DNA of 64,000 bases from the NCBI RefSeq assembly GCF_900110955.1, contig NZ_FOFR01000017.1:62001-126000 (forward strand). The letters are read 5' to 3'. Position 1 is the first letter of the stretch, and every line of letters begins with the position of its first letter. Below the pieces are notes generated by a model. It was given only the letters and a program-made list of their open reading frames with translations, was not told the DNA's origin and did no database searches. The stretch is from Lentzea xinjiangensis (GTDB lineage: Bacteria > Actinomycetota > Actinomycetes > Mycobacteriales > Pseudonocardiaceae). Positions 1-8,083 of this stretch are shown one piece after another. The position numbers and the translations under genes were made by a program.

Positions 1-491
1 TGGTCGCCGACCAACCGGTGTCGGGCGGCGGGGTGCTGGCCGACGAGCTCTCGAAGATCAAGAGCATGACGACCGTCAACACCTCCCCGCTCGCACAGGC
101 CGTCGTCGGCGGCAAGCTGCTTCAACACGACTACAGCCTCGTCGCGGCGACCAAGCGGGAGAGCGATGTCTACCGGCGCAACCGCCGCCTGCTGCTGGAC
201 GGGCTCGCCGAGCGGTTCCCCGGTGGGGAGCTTTCCTGGAACACACCCGCGGGCGGGTTCTTCGTGGTGGTCGACGTGCCCTTCGTGGCGGACGACCAAG
301 CGCTGGAGCGGTCAGCGGGCGGACATCGGGTGTTGTGGACACCCATGAGCCACTTCTACCGCGGCTCGGGCGGCGAACATCAGCTGCGCCTGTCCTGCAG
401 TGCGTTGGCGCCCGGCCAGATCGAGGAAGGGCTCAACCGGTTCCGCGCGTTCGCCGGCGAGCAGATCCGCGAGAGCGGTGTCGTTCGGTGA
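1..491 (+). CDS. PLP-dependent aminotransferase, class I/II (3' part)
   Basis: This is the C-terminal part of a fold-type I aminotransferase; the reading frame is open to the left edge, so the 5' end and most of the active site lie outside the window. The visible start of the fragment has an S-K-I-K-S-M-x-T-V-N-T-S-P stretch. In this family that follows the PLP lysine, and such a stretch is typical of the MppQ/HpgT-like amino-acid aminotransferases of natural-product clusters. The end has the small-domain pattern G-G-F-F-V-V-V and the arginine-containing R-L-S-C-S segment expected to bind the substrate carboxylate. It lies in line with the following dehydrogenase gene, 94 bases downstream. 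The likely role is amino or keto acid interconversion; the substrate cannot be read from the fragment. Confidence 0.75.
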   Translation, partial: VADQPVSGGGVLADELSKIKSMTTVNTSPLAQAVVGGKLLQHDYSLVAATKRESDVYRRNRRLLLDGLAERFPGGELSWNTPAGGFFVVVDVPFVADDQALERSAGGHRVLWTPMSHFYRGSGGEHQLRLSCSALAPGQIEEGLNRFRAFAGEQIRESGVVR

Positions 492-585
492 TCATCCGAG
501 GCCGTCGGCCGCGTTCGACTGCGAACAGCGCGCACTCGCACAGCGGCGGAACGCCGGCGAATGCACGCGGGAAGAGGGCTGAGCG

Positions 586-1551
586 ATGCGGGCGGTGGTG
601 ATCCGTCGATTCGGCGGCGCCGGCGTGTTCGGCGTCGAGTCGGTACCGGAGCCAGCCGTCGCGGCGGGGGAGAGCCTGGTGGACGTGGCGGTCGCCGGTG
701 TCAACTTCGCCGATCTGAGCCATCGGACCGGTGTTCCCGCGCGGCCGTTGCCCGCGGTGCTGGGGGCGGAGATCGCAGGTGTCCGCCGGTCCGACGGACG
801 CCGGGTCGCCGCCCTGCTGCGCGAGGGCGGCGGATATGCGGAGGTCGCCGCGGTGCGGGACGCGCACGCCGTCGTGATCCCGGACGGGATCGACGACCTG
901 CAGGCGGCCGCCCTGCTCGAGCAGGGCGGCACCGCGTACGCGGCGCTCACGGCGGCCGGCCGGATCCGGCCGGGGGAGAGCGTCGTCGTCACCGCGGCCG
1001 CGGGAGGAGTGGGACACCTCGCGGTCCAGGTGGCGAAGGCTCTGGGCGCGGGCCCGGTCGTCGGGATCGCGTCAACCGGGCCGAAGCGGGCGTTCGTCGC
1101 CTCGCTCGGTGCCGACGTCACGTTCGATCCGGCGTCACCCGGGCTGGCCGAGGAGGTGCGCGAGGCCACGCACGGTGGCGCAGACCTCGTCATCGACACC
1201 GTCGGAGGGCCGCTGATGAGGGCCGCGCTCCGATTTCTCCGTCCGTTCGGCAGGGTCGTGTCGGTGGGCTCGCGGTACCCCGGTCCCGACCAGCTGTCGA
1301 TCGACGACGACCTGGGGGTGCCGTCCGTCGGCGTGTTCGGGTTCTGGATGCGGCACGTCATCGAGGACCGCGCGTTGTACGAGAAGGTCACGGGAGAGGT
1401 GTTCGGGATGGCGTTGCGGGGCGAGATCGTCGCCGCGGTCGATCGCGTGGTGACGATGCACGAGATCGGTGCGGCGCACGAGGCGATGGCCGCGCGGGAG
1501 ACCACGGGCAAGGTGCTCGTCGACGTGCGCCGCACGTGGGCGGGTCAGTAG
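586..1551 (+). CDS. Zinc-type alcohol dehydrogenase / quinone oxidoreductase family protein
   Basis: A 321-residue medium-chain dehydrogenase/reductase of the quinone-oxidoreductase branch. The N-terminal GroES-like domain is short, and the Rossmann domain carries the nucleotide-binding motif AAAGGVGHLAVQVAKALGA near residues 140-158. No cysteine cluster for the structural zinc is apparent, so it is probably a zinc-independent NAD(P)H-dependent enzyme reducing or oxidising a C=C or carbonyl. The ATG at 586 has an AAGAGGGC ribosome site just upstream. It ends two bases from the convergent MaoC-like gene. It may supply a reduction step to the neighbouring cluster, which has no recognisable ketoreductase; that role is inference. 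Confidence 0.8.
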   Translation: MRAVVIRRFGGAGVFGVESVPEPAVAAGESLVDVAVAGVNFADLSHRTGVPARPLPAVLGAEIAGVRRSDGRRVAALLREGGGYAEVAAVRDAHAVVIPDGIDDLQAAALLEQGGTAYAALTAAGRIRPGESVVVTAAAGGVGHLAVQVAKALGAGPVVGIASTGPKRAFVASLGADVTFDPASPGLAEEVREATHGGADLVIDTVGGPLMRAALRFLRPFGRVVSVGSRYPGPDQLSIDDDLGVPSVGVFGFWMRHVIEDRALYEKVTGEVFGMALRGEIVAAVDRVVTMHEIGAAHEAMAARETTGKVLVDVRRTWAGQ

Positions 1552-1553
1552 CG

Positions 1554-2093
1554 CTACTGGTCTCCGCTGTGTTCCCCGCTGTGTTCGCGCAGCGGAACCA
1601 GGAAGCTCCGTTCGAAGGTCAGCACCACGTCCCCCTTGGCGGTGGAACCGGTGGTACGCACCGTCACGATTCCCTGACCGGGTCTGCTGGCGGACGGCCG
1701 TTTGGCGATGATCTCGCTTTCGGCGTAGAGCGTGTCACCGGCGAAAACGGGGTGGTGCAGGCGAATCGAGTCCCAGCCGAGGTTGGCGACGGCCTGCCCG
1801 CTGGTGCTGCGCACGCTCATGCCGCTCACGATGCTCAACGTCACCAGGCTCGACACCAGCGGCCGGCCCCATTGAGTGGTCTCGCAGTGGGCAGCGTCGA
1901 TGTGCAACGGTGACGTGTTCATGCAAAGCGTGCTCATCAGGACGTTGTCCATCTCGGTGACCGTCCGACCCGGCCGGTGCTCGAAGACCGCACCCACCAC
2001 GAACCCCTCGTAGTCGAACCCCAGGAGTTCCCGGTACCTGTTGTCGCCGACACGCTCGTATCCGGTGGGCGCCGGACGTGGCTCGGTGGTCAT
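1554..2093 (-). CDS. MaoC-like hydratase/dehydratase (hotdog fold)
   Basis: A 179-residue MaoC-family protein. The segment LMSTLCMNTSPLHIDAAHC and the later RPLVSSLVTLSIVSGMSV match the arrangement seen in mesaconyl-CoA or beta-methylmalyl-CoA hydratase-like MaoC proteins, which hydrate or dehydrate enoyl thioesters. A YAESEIIAKRPSASRPG segment follows, as usual for this family. Its start overlaps the stop of the oxoamine synthase by four bases (ATGA), so it is translationally coupled as the last gene of a three-gene minus-strand operon. Together with the CitE-like lyase it could act on a branched C4-C5 dicarboxylyl thioester; the actual substrate is inferred only from this pairing. Confidence 0.85.
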   Translation of the reverse strand: MTTEPRPAPTGYERVGDNRYRELLGFDYEGFVVGAVFEHRPGRTVTEMDNVLMSTLCMNTSPLHIDAAHCETTQWGRPLVSSLVTLSIVSGMSVRSTSGQAVANLGWDSIRLHHPVFAGDTLYAESEIIAKRPSASRPGQGIVTVRTTGSTAKGDVVLTFERSFLVPLREHSGEHSGDQ

Positions 2094-3316
2094 GCGGTCA
2101 GCTCCCGGACGGCGGAAGCGAACTGGGTGATCTGGGTGTGCGCCAGGTCCGCCCTCACCATGATCCTGATGCCCGCGTGGCCGCGCGCCACGATCGGGAA
2201 GAAGACCGCGGAACTGTAGAAGCCGCGTTCGTACAGGCCGGCGGAGAGGGCGACCGCGAGGTCGGCGTCGCCGACCTCGACGAAGCGGATGTTCATGCCG
2301 TCGCCCGCGAACGGAGTGGGCAGCAGTTCGTCGAACAGGGCGACGTTGCTCCGCAGCTTTCGTTGCAGCTCACCGAGTTCGGGCGAGCGGTGGATCGCGG
2401 CGCTCGCCAGTGCCGCGCCGACGTCGGCCATCCCCATGTTCTGGGACCAGGCGATCGCTCCGGCGTGGCGCAGCAGGAAGTCCCTCAGCCGCGGGCTGTC
2501 CAGCAGCACGACGCCGCCCTTGGCGCCGAACGCCTTGTGCAGGCTCGCGACGATCACCGTCAGCGGGTTCGGCTCGATCCGCGAGCGCACGAAGCCCTCG
2601 CCGCGCTGTCCGACCGCGGAAAGAGAGTGCGAGTCGTCGAAGAACAGGAACAGGCCGTAGCGCTGCTGGAGTTCCAGCAGGCCTTCCAGCGCCGTCGTGC
2701 CACCCATCGAATACGCGCCGTCGGCGACGTAGGCGACGGACGGGTACTTGCGGCAGATGTCCTCGAGCTGGTTGAGGTCGTTGTGGTCGATGGTCAGCAC
2801 CAGACTCTCGTCCGCGCACACCGGCTTCACATACGACATGCAGAAGTGGCTCATCTTGTCGAAAACCATGACCCGGGGACCATCCGGAGCGAGATGGCCG
2901 GAGGCGACCAGCGGCAGGATCCCCGAGGTGAGGGCGCTGCACGAGAGGCCGGCCAGCGCGGTGCCGCCGAACAGGTCGCCGAGCTCGTCCTCCAGGCGGG
3001 TCAGCATCGCGGGGCGCACGCGGGTCGTGGAGACCGAGAGCGCGGTGGAACCCTCTGCCCGCAACGCTTCGACCGCGCCTTCGATGACCGCCGGGTGACG
3101 GTTGAGCCCCAGGTACGAGCACGAGCACAGGTTCACGAACTCGTGTCCGCGGCCGGTGTCGACGAGCCGGTTGCCCGCGACCTCGACGTCGAGGTTGAGC
3201 AGGCCTTCGTCTGCGGCTGCCTGCCAGACGGGGTCGGCCAATGCGAGCATCTTCTCGTTGTTGCGGTATCGGCGAGGTCCCACGACCCCTGCCGCGGTGT
3301 GCACGCTCATGCCCAT
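2090..3316 (-). CDS. Alpha-oxoamine synthase (KBL/AONS/ALAS-like)
   Basis: A 408-residue PLP enzyme of the alpha-oxoamine synthase family, which condenses an amino acid with an acyl thioester and loses CO2 to give an aminoketone. Visible signatures are the N-terminal NLCSCSYLGL (family pattern N-Y-L-G-L), D199-G200, the cofactor-contacting D-D-S-H at about 227-230, and the Schiff-base lysine K261 within SLHKAFGAKGG. The C-terminal HAGIRIMV matches the usual carboxylate-binding region. It overlaps the CitE-like gene upstream by ten bases and couples to the MaoC-like gene by ATGA. With the ACP gene on the divergent arm it is a plausible chain-releasing or chain-starting C-C bond former; which acyl group and amino acid it uses is unknown. 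Confidence 0.88.
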   Translation of the reverse strand: MGMSVHTAAGVVGPRRYRNNEKMLALADPVWQAAADEGLLNLDVEVAGNRLVDTGRGHEFVNLCSCSYLGLNRHPAVIEGAVEALRAEGSTALSVSTTRVRPAMLTRLEDELGDLFGGTALAGLSCSALTSGILPLVASGHLAPDGPRVMVFDKMSHFCMSYVKPVCADESLVLTIDHNDLNQLEDICRKYPSVAYVADGAYSMGGTTALEGLLELQQRYGLFLFFDDSHSLSAVGQRGEGFVRSRIEPNPLTVIVASLHKAFGAKGGVVLLDSPRLRDFLLRHAGAIAWSQNMGMADVGAALASAAIHRSPELGELQRKLRSNVALFDELLPTPFAGDGMNIRFVEVGDADLAVALSAGLYERGFYSSAVFFPIVARGHAGIRIMVRADLAHTQITQFASAVRELTA

Positions 3317-4194
3317 GCTTCTCCTTTGCCGGCGCTCCGCGACGCGGACTCGGCGGGTGGTTCGAACTCGTCAAGAAGTCGTTGTGCCGCATCGAAGAAC
3401 GGCCGACCCGCCATCACCCCGTCCACGGACGTCACGGCACGGCCGTTCGCCTTGCCCGCCGTGACGATCCGTTGTGCCAGCGCGAGCACGTCCGCGTCCG
3501 GCGAGAAGGCGTCGTTGATCACGGGCACCTGGCCGGGGTGGATCGCCGCCTTGCCGCTGAAGCCCAGGTCCTTGGACAGCGGTGCCTCCCAGCGCAGAGC
3601 ATCCAGGTCGGCGAACTCGAACACGGGCGAGTCGACCGCCTCGATGTTCGCCGCCCGCGCGCTGTTGACCACCCGTGCGCGCGCGGACAGCAGGCATTCC
3701 CATGTGCGCCGCGCCCCGACGGCGAACGAGTAGTCGGCGGCACCGAAGATCAGTGCGCGCAGGGATTCGGAGGCCTCGGCGATCGAGAGGGCGTTCTCCA
3801 ACCCTCGCGGAGTCTCGATCACCGCACAGATCTCGAGATCCGCGCGGCCGCCACCGAGCACCTGCTCCACGATCTCGACGTCCCTGGCCGATTCGGCCTT
3901 CGGGACGACCACGATGTTCGGCCGCACCTCGTAGTCGAGCAACGCGACCAGATCCCGCAGCCCGTCTGGCTCGGTGACCGCGTTGACCCGCACCGCGCAA
4001 CGGCGTGCCGCGGCCGACGGAGCGGAGAAGAACATGGCCGCGTCCCTGCGCGCGATCTCCTTGTCCGCGGCGGCGACCGAGTCCTCCAGATCCACCACGC
4101 AGATGTCTGCGCTGGACTGGTGGCACCTCCGGTACCGGTCCACCGCCGTCGCCGGAGTGAACAGCATCGATCGAAAATGCTTGGTGTACCTCAT
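3307..4194 (-). CDS. HpcH/HpaI aldolase / citrate lyase beta-like (CitE-like)
   Basis: A 295-residue CitE-like protein, the first gene of the minus-strand operon. The start MRYTKHFRSMLFTPATAVDRY, the metal-site region VDLEDSVAAADKE, the arginine-containing AVRVNAV and the glutamate of AVIETPRGLENA are the standard landmarks of the HpcH/HpaI-CitE TIM barrel, with FGAADYSFAVG and SGKAAIHPGQV further on. Family members cleave or form beta-hydroxyacyl-CoA thioesters such as malyl- or citramalyl-CoA and need Mg2+. It overlaps the oxoamine synthase gene by ten bases. About 195 bases separate it from the divergent ACP gene, so this gap holds promoters for both arms. A role in making or processing a hydroxy-dicarboxylyl thioester is inference. 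Confidence 0.88.
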   Translation of the reverse strand: MRYTKHFRSMLFTPATAVDRYRRCHQSSADICVVDLEDSVAAADKEIARRDAAMFFSAPSAAARRCAVRVNAVTEPDGLRDLVALLDYEVRPNIVVVPKAESARDVEIVEQVLGGGRADLEICAVIETPRGLENALSIAEASESLRALIFGAADYSFAVGARRTWECLLSARARVVNSARAANIEAVDSPVFEFADLDALRWEAPLSKDLGFSGKAAIHPGQVPVINDAFSPDADVLALAQRIVTAGKANGRAVTSVDGVMAGRPFFDAAQRLLDEFEPPAESASRSAGKGEAWA

Positions 4195-4328
4195 GAAGTT
4201 CCCCCCATAGCGTGCTACCGGACGTGCCGGCTTCTGCTCGCCGGTCCGAACCTAGCGCCGTTGTGCCCTGCGGGCCAACAAAACACCGCACTGAGGTTGG
4301 ACGGTCCACATCCGACCATCGGTCGTTG

Positions 4329-4358
4329 TTGACACCGGTTCGGCGTGCTCGCTAGCTT
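4329..4358 (+). promoter_or_regulatory. Predicted sigma-70-type promoter for the ACP arm
   Basis: TTGACA at 4329-4334 matches the -35 consensus exactly and is followed, after 18 bases, by TAGCTT at 4353-4358 as a fair -10. Transcription would begin near 4365, leaving a short leader that contains the GGGGGAGGG ribosome site directly before the ACP start at 4389. It lies in the only intergenic gap between the two divergent arms of the cluster. Confidence 0.55.
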
Positions 4359-4388
4359 CGGTGCACTGCTGCTCTTGGGGGAGGGCCT

Positions 4389-4670
4389 ATGGAGATCATC
4401 CACACCATCAAGGAAGTTCTCGCGTCCGAGGTGTTCGTCGAGGTTCCGAAGGACCAGATGAATCCTGACGACAGCCTGCGCGACGCGTACGGGCTGGATT
4501 CGCTCGGCTTCGCGGAACTGCGGGTGCAGTGCGAGGACCGGTTCGGCATCACCATCCCGGACGACGAGTTCAACCCCGAGAACTTCGGCACGATCGCGAG
4601 CGTCGTGGCACTGGTGGAACGCCGGGTGTCGGCGCGGCAGGATCTCGCGAAGTCCGCCGAGAAGCGCTGA
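4389..4670 (+). CDS. Acyl carrier protein
   Basis: A 93-residue acyl carrier protein. The phosphopantetheine site is the D-S-L of GLDSLGFAEL, with serine 38 as the attachment residue, preceded by the usual acidic helix and followed by the ITIPDDEFNPENF recognition region of helix III. Length and charge are normal for a discrete type II ACP. It has a strong GGGGGAGGG ribosome site and opens the plus-strand operon, three bases before the class III aminotransferase gene. It probably carries the acyl chain handled by the KAS, hotdog and oxoamine synthase proteins of this cluster. Confidence 0.93.
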   Translation: MEIIHTIKEVLASEVFVEVPKDQMNPDDSLRDAYGLDSLGFAELRVQCEDRFGITIPDDEFNPENFGTIASVVALVERRVSARQDLAKSAEKR

Positions 4671-4673
4671 GCC

Positions 4674-6044
4674 ATGACGGTTTCCCTCGGCGGCGCGGAC
4701 CTGCGGAGTCTGCGGTTCGCGCAGGAACACCACCTCAACCACTACGGCCGTGCACGGTTGCCGTTCAGCAGCGTGCGCGCAAGTGGTGTCGAGATCGAGA
4801 TGGCGGATCTGAGCCGTGACGGCGAACTGTTCTCGGTGATCGATGCCAGCGGTGGCTACGGCAGCGCGTGTCTGGGCGCGGGCCATCCCGCTGTCCGCGG
4901 TGCGCTCGATCGCGGCCTCGGCGAATCCGGTTACGTCACCGACGAGGTCGGCTCGCTGGAACGGGCGAGGTTGCTGGAGCGGCTGCTCGGCGCGGAAGGC
5001 CTGTGGCGGGACCACTTTCCCGAGGGCCGTTATCGTGTGAGCGGGCGGAACTCGGGTTCGGAAGGTGTCGAGCTCGCGTTGCGGCTGGTGCTGGAGTCGC
5101 GGTTCGACGGGCGGCGACTGCGGTACCGGCCCGAGCGCGCGCAGCGGGACACCATCCTGGTGTTCGAAGGTGCCTGGCACGGTTGGACCGACGGGTTGCT
5201 GCCCCTGCTCAACCGCAGGCACTACCGCGTCGGACTGCCCGGCCTGCCGACGGGTGAGGACGGTCTCCGCGTCGAACACGTTCCGTTCGGCGACGTGGCC
5301 CTGCTCCGGGACTTCTTCGCGGCCAACGCGCACCGGCTGCTCGCGGTGTTCGTGGAACCGGTGCAGGGAGACGCGGGGATTCTCCTGCCACCACCCGGCT
5401 ACCTGCGCACCCTGGCTGATCTGTGCGTGCGGGACGAGGTTCTGCTCGTCGCCGACGAAGTCCTCACCTTCGCCAAGACCGGCCGGTTCTTCGCGATGGT
5501 CGACGAAGGCGCTCCCGTGCACACCGACATCACGGTCATCGGCAAGAGCCTCGGCATGGGAGCGCTCTCGACATCCATGGTCTTCGCGCGGAGCGAGCTG
5601 GGCGTGCGCGCCACCGGTGCCGTCGCCACGTCGGATCTGCGTCCGCTGACGTGCGCCGTGATCAACGACGGGCTGGCCCACATCGTCGCGGAAGGCCTGC
5701 TCGAACAGTCGAAAGCGGTGGGCGAGCACCTGTCGCACGCGTTGCGAACACGACTCGTGCGGCGGTTTCCGGAGATCTACGCGGAGAGCCGTGGTATCGG
5801 TGTGCTGCACGGCGTCGAGCTCACCGGCAAGGCCGCGGGCAAGCTCGGCGCGTTGCGCACGGAACTGGTCAGGGCGGGCGTCTACGTGGAGTTCATGGCC
5901 GGAGCTGGCCGGCGCTCGCACGGGCTGCGCTACGTGCACCCGGCAATGCGCATCGCGCCGCCGCTCGTGACCACTGCCGACCAAGCCGACCTGATCGTCG
6001 ACCGGTTGTGCGCGGGAACCAGGGTGTTCGAGGACCTGTCGTGA
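4674..6044 (+). CDS. Class III aminotransferase (glutamate-1-semialdehyde mutase-like)
   Basis: A 456-residue fold-type I, class III PLP enzyme. It shows the GRNSGSEGVELALRL cofactor-phosphate region, the GAWHGWTDG motif, the EPVQGD segment, the Asp of LLVADEVLTF that holds the pyridine nitrogen, and the Schiff-base lysine in VIGKSLGMG at about residue 291. The family moves an amino group to an aldehyde, a ketone or within one molecule. EctB of ectoine synthesis is also class III, which matters because an EctC-like gene closes this cluster; however, the sequence looks closer to the glutamate-semialdehyde mutase type. It follows the ACP by three bases and its stop overlaps the next start (GTGA), so it may aminate an ACP-bound chain; that is inference. 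Confidence 0.9.
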   Translation: MTVSLGGADLRSLRFAQEHHLNHYGRARLPFSSVRASGVEIEMADLSRDGELFSVIDASGGYGSACLGAGHPAVRGALDRGLGESGYVTDEVGSLERARLLERLLGAEGLWRDHFPEGRYRVSGRNSGSEGVELALRLVLESRFDGRRLRYRPERAQRDTILVFEGAWHGWTDGLLPLLNRRHYRVGLPGLPTGEDGLRVEHVPFGDVALLRDFFAANAHRLLAVFVEPVQGDAGILLPPPGYLRTLADLCVRDEVLLVADEVLTFAKTGRFFAMVDEGAPVHTDITVIGKSLGMGALSTSMVFARSELGVRATGAVATSDLRPLTCAVINDGLAHIVAEGLLEQSKAVGEHLSHALRTRLVRRFPEIYAESRGIGVLHGVELTGKAAGKLGALRTELVRAGVYVEFMAGAGRRSHGLRYVHPAMRIAPPLVTTADQADLIVDRLCAGTRVFEDLS

Positions 6045-6475
6045 CGACGCCGGTTCCGGTGGCGTGGCGGCACCAGGTGGAGCACGTCGACACCGATGCC
6101 TCCGGAGTGGTGCACTTCTCCCGCTACGCGTCGCTGGTCGAGAGCGCGCTGCTGGACCTGCTCGAATCGACGGAACACGGCCTGGCCGCACTTGCCGCGC
6201 GGGAGATCGAACTCGTCGTCACCGAGCTGAAGATCGCCTACCGCGCCCCGGCCCGCTATCGCGACGTGCTCACCGCCGAGATCGGACTCGAGCACGTGGG
6301 CGGCACGCAGATCCGCGCGTGCGGATCGCTGTATCGCGCCGCTGACGGCGGTGAACGCACCGTACTCGTCGACGCACGCGTCTTCCTGGCGGCGGTGGAG
6401 CGGTCGAACGGGCGCCCCACCGCACTTCCCGCGCCCGTTCGCCAGGCCTGGAGAGGACTGACGGGACATGACTGA
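6041..6475 (+). CDS. Hotdog-fold thioesterase, 4-hydroxybenzoyl-CoA type
   Basis: A 144-residue protein with the 4HBT thioesterase signature HVDTDASGVVHFSRYASL near residues 15-32, which contains the catalytic aspartate. The GTG at 6041 was chosen because it gives a four-base overlap with the stop of the aminotransferase and begins just before the conserved domain. It would hydrolyse an acyl-CoA or acyl-ACP. Comparable thioesterases occur in aryl polyene clusters next to ACP, KAS and dehydratase genes, so it may release or proofread the chain. The next gene starts eight bases inside its 3' end. Confidence 0.85.
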   Translation: MTTPVPVAWRHQVEHVDTDASGVVHFSRYASLVESALLDLLESTEHGLAALAAREIELVVTELKIAYRAPARYRDVLTAEIGLEHVGGTQIRACGSLYRAADGGERTVLVDARVFLAAVERSNGRPTALPAPVRQAWRGLTGHD

Positions 6476-6953
6476 CCAGCTCGTGGAAACCGCCCGCACA
6501 CTCGGTTTCTCGGAGATCAAGCAGTGGTTGCGGCATCGCCACCCGATGATCTACATCGACCGGGTCACCGACTACGAGCCAGGAGTCCGGCTGGTGAGCG
6601 TGTTGTCGGTGTCCGGCGCGCTGGACTGCGTCGCGGGACACTTCCCCGACCGTGCGATCTTCCCCGGCAGCCACCTCATGCAGGCGTTCGCCCAGTCCGG
6701 GATCGTTCTGTACCAGTTGTCCACCTCCCGGCTGGACGATGACGAGATCACCCTGATCGGCTCGGTCAAGTCGCGGTTCACCAGGGTCGTCGTGCCCGGA
6801 GACCAGGTGTTCTTCGATGTCCGGGTGGACCGCCTGATGGGCAAGGCCTTCTTCTTCTCCGCGACGGCGCGGGTCGACGACCGGACGGTCGCCCTGTTCA
6901 AGGGAACGCTGACGAGGACGCCGGTGGCCGAGCTGGGCGCGCAACTGTGGTGA
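6468..6953 (+). CDS. FabZ-like 3-hydroxyacyl-ACP dehydratase homologue lacking the catalytic acid
   Basis: A 161-residue single-hotdog protein clearly related to FabZ: it has HRHPMIYIDRV, the catalytic-histidine motif GHFPDRAIFPG (His58), and the strand VVPGDQVFFDV. In FabZ the glutamate of the pattern P-G-V-L-x-x-E-A-x-A-Q is the catalytic acid; here the aligned residue is glutamine (Gln72 in PGSHLMQAFAQ). It may therefore have changed reaction, act as an isomerase or binding protein, or be a poor dehydratase. It overlaps both neighbours in the operon. The homology is firm; the altered chemistry is inferred from this one residue. Confidence 0.85.
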   Translation: MTDQLVETARTLGFSEIKQWLRHRHPMIYIDRVTDYEPGVRLVSVLSVSGALDCVAGHFPDRAIFPGSHLMQAFAQSGIVLYQLSTSRLDDDEITLIGSVKSRFTRVVVPGDQVFFDVRVDRLMGKAFFFSATARVDDRTVALFKGTLTRTPVAELGAQLW

Positions 6954-8083
6954 CGACCCGGTCGTCGGCTCCGCCCGTGGTGACGGGCATGGCGTGGACG
7001 ACCCCGCTGGGGACCGGACTGGACGACGTGTGGGCCGTTTTGCTGGCGGGCGGGTGCGGGGTCCGGCCGGTTCCCTCGCGGCACGCGTTGCGCACGACCG
7101 CCGCGGCGATGGTCGCTGCGCCACCCGCACCAGATCCGCCGGCGGAACGCCAGATCACCCTCACGGCAAGCACACTGGAGAGCGCGTTCGCGCACGCCGG
7201 TCTGACAGTCGGTGATCCGCGCGTGATGGTGGTGCTCGGTTCCAGCTACGCCGGAAACCTCGACGGAGCAGAGGGCACGGTCGACAGCTGGGCGACCAGT
7301 GCGGTCGAACGGCTCGGCCACCCGAACCCACCGGTGACCGTCGCCACGGCGTGTTCGGCGGGTTCGGACGCGCTCCTGATAGGTGCGGAGCTCATCCGTG
7401 CGGGCATCTGCGACATGTGCGTGTGCGGCGGCGCCGACGTCGTGACGCCCGCGAAACGGTTGGGGCACAGCGCGCTCGGCACGATGAGCACCGGCGAACT
7501 GCGCGCGTTCGACCAGCACCGCGACGGCATGGTGCTCGGCGAGGGCGCGGCTTTCGTGGTGCTGGAGTCCGAATCGTCCGCGGCAGCGCGCTCGGCGACG
7601 GTGCACGCGCGGCTCGCCGGGGCCGGCTCCGCCAACGACGCGAGCGGCCTCACCAGCCCGGACGAATCCGGGGACAGCATCGTTCTGGCGGTGGACAGGG
7701 CATTGCGGGGCAGCGGCCTCACGCCGGCGGACATCGCGGTGGTGAGTGCGCACGGATCGGGTACGTCGATGAACGACACGACGGAGGCCACGGCTCTGTC
7801 GCGGATCTTCACCGGCCTGCCTCCCGGGCCGCTCGTGTTCGGCACGAAGGGAGCGCTGGGCCACAGCCTCGGTGCCACCGGCGCGATCGAGGCGATCACC
7901 GTGATCCTCGCCTTGAGGGAGGGTGTGGTCCCGCCCGTGCTCGGACTTGCTGAGCCTATCGCCGTTCTCGTGCCGGAGGTGGCCGCCGGTGCGGCCCGCC
8001 CGTTCCGTGGTGCCGCCGGTGTCAGCCTCACCCTGGGTTTCGGCGGGTTCAACACCTGCCTGGTGTTCACCGGGACGCCGTGA
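6947..8083 (+). CDS. Beta-ketoacyl-ACP synthase (KAS II-type)
   Basis: A 378-residue condensing enzyme with the complete Cys-His-His set: Cys136 in TVATACSAGS, His269 in SAHGSGTSMNDTTE and His306 in KGALGHSLGATG, with Lys301 beside it. The MVLGEGAAFVVLE segment and the glycine-rich C-terminal LGFGGFNTCL fit KAS II/FabF and type II PKS KSalpha proteins. It is slightly shorter than FabF. The GTG start at 6947 overlaps the FabZ-like gene by seven bases; a second GTG at 6950 is equally possible. It likely extends an ACP-bound chain and may pair with the half-size KAS-like protein that follows. Confidence 0.9.
   Translation: MVTTRSSAPPVVTGMAWTTPLGTGLDDVWAVLLAGGCGVRPVPSRHALRTTAAAMVAAPPAPDPPAERQITLTASTLESAFAHAGLTVGDPRVMVVLGSSYAGNLDGAEGTVDSWATSAVERLGHPNPPVTVATACSAGSDALLIGAELIRAGICDMCVCGGADVVTPAKRLGHSALGTMSTGELRAFDQHRDGMVLGEGAAFVVLESESSAAARSATVHARLAGAGSANDASGLTSPDESGDSIVLAVDRALRGSGLTPADIAVVSAHGSGTSMNDTTEATALSRIFTGLPPGPLVFGTKGALGHSLGATGAIEAITVILALREGVVPPVLGLAEPIAVLVPEVAAGAARPFRGAAGVSLTLGFGGFNTCLVFTGTP

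Noticed and set aside
433-1535. Long open frames antisense to the zinc-type dehydrogenase
   Set aside because: They are Arg/Pro/Ser-rich high-GC shadow frames with no conserved sequence; the plus-strand gene has clear family motifs.
4674-6044. Calling the class III aminotransferase ectB
   Set aside because: The EctC-like gene in the cluster invites it, but the sequence looks closer to glutamate-semialdehyde mutase-like enzymes and there is no ectA-like gene.
4215-6191. 658-codon open frame antisense to the ACP and aminotransferase genes
   Set aside because: It is a shadow frame opposite two genes with firm motifs and has no recognisable domain.
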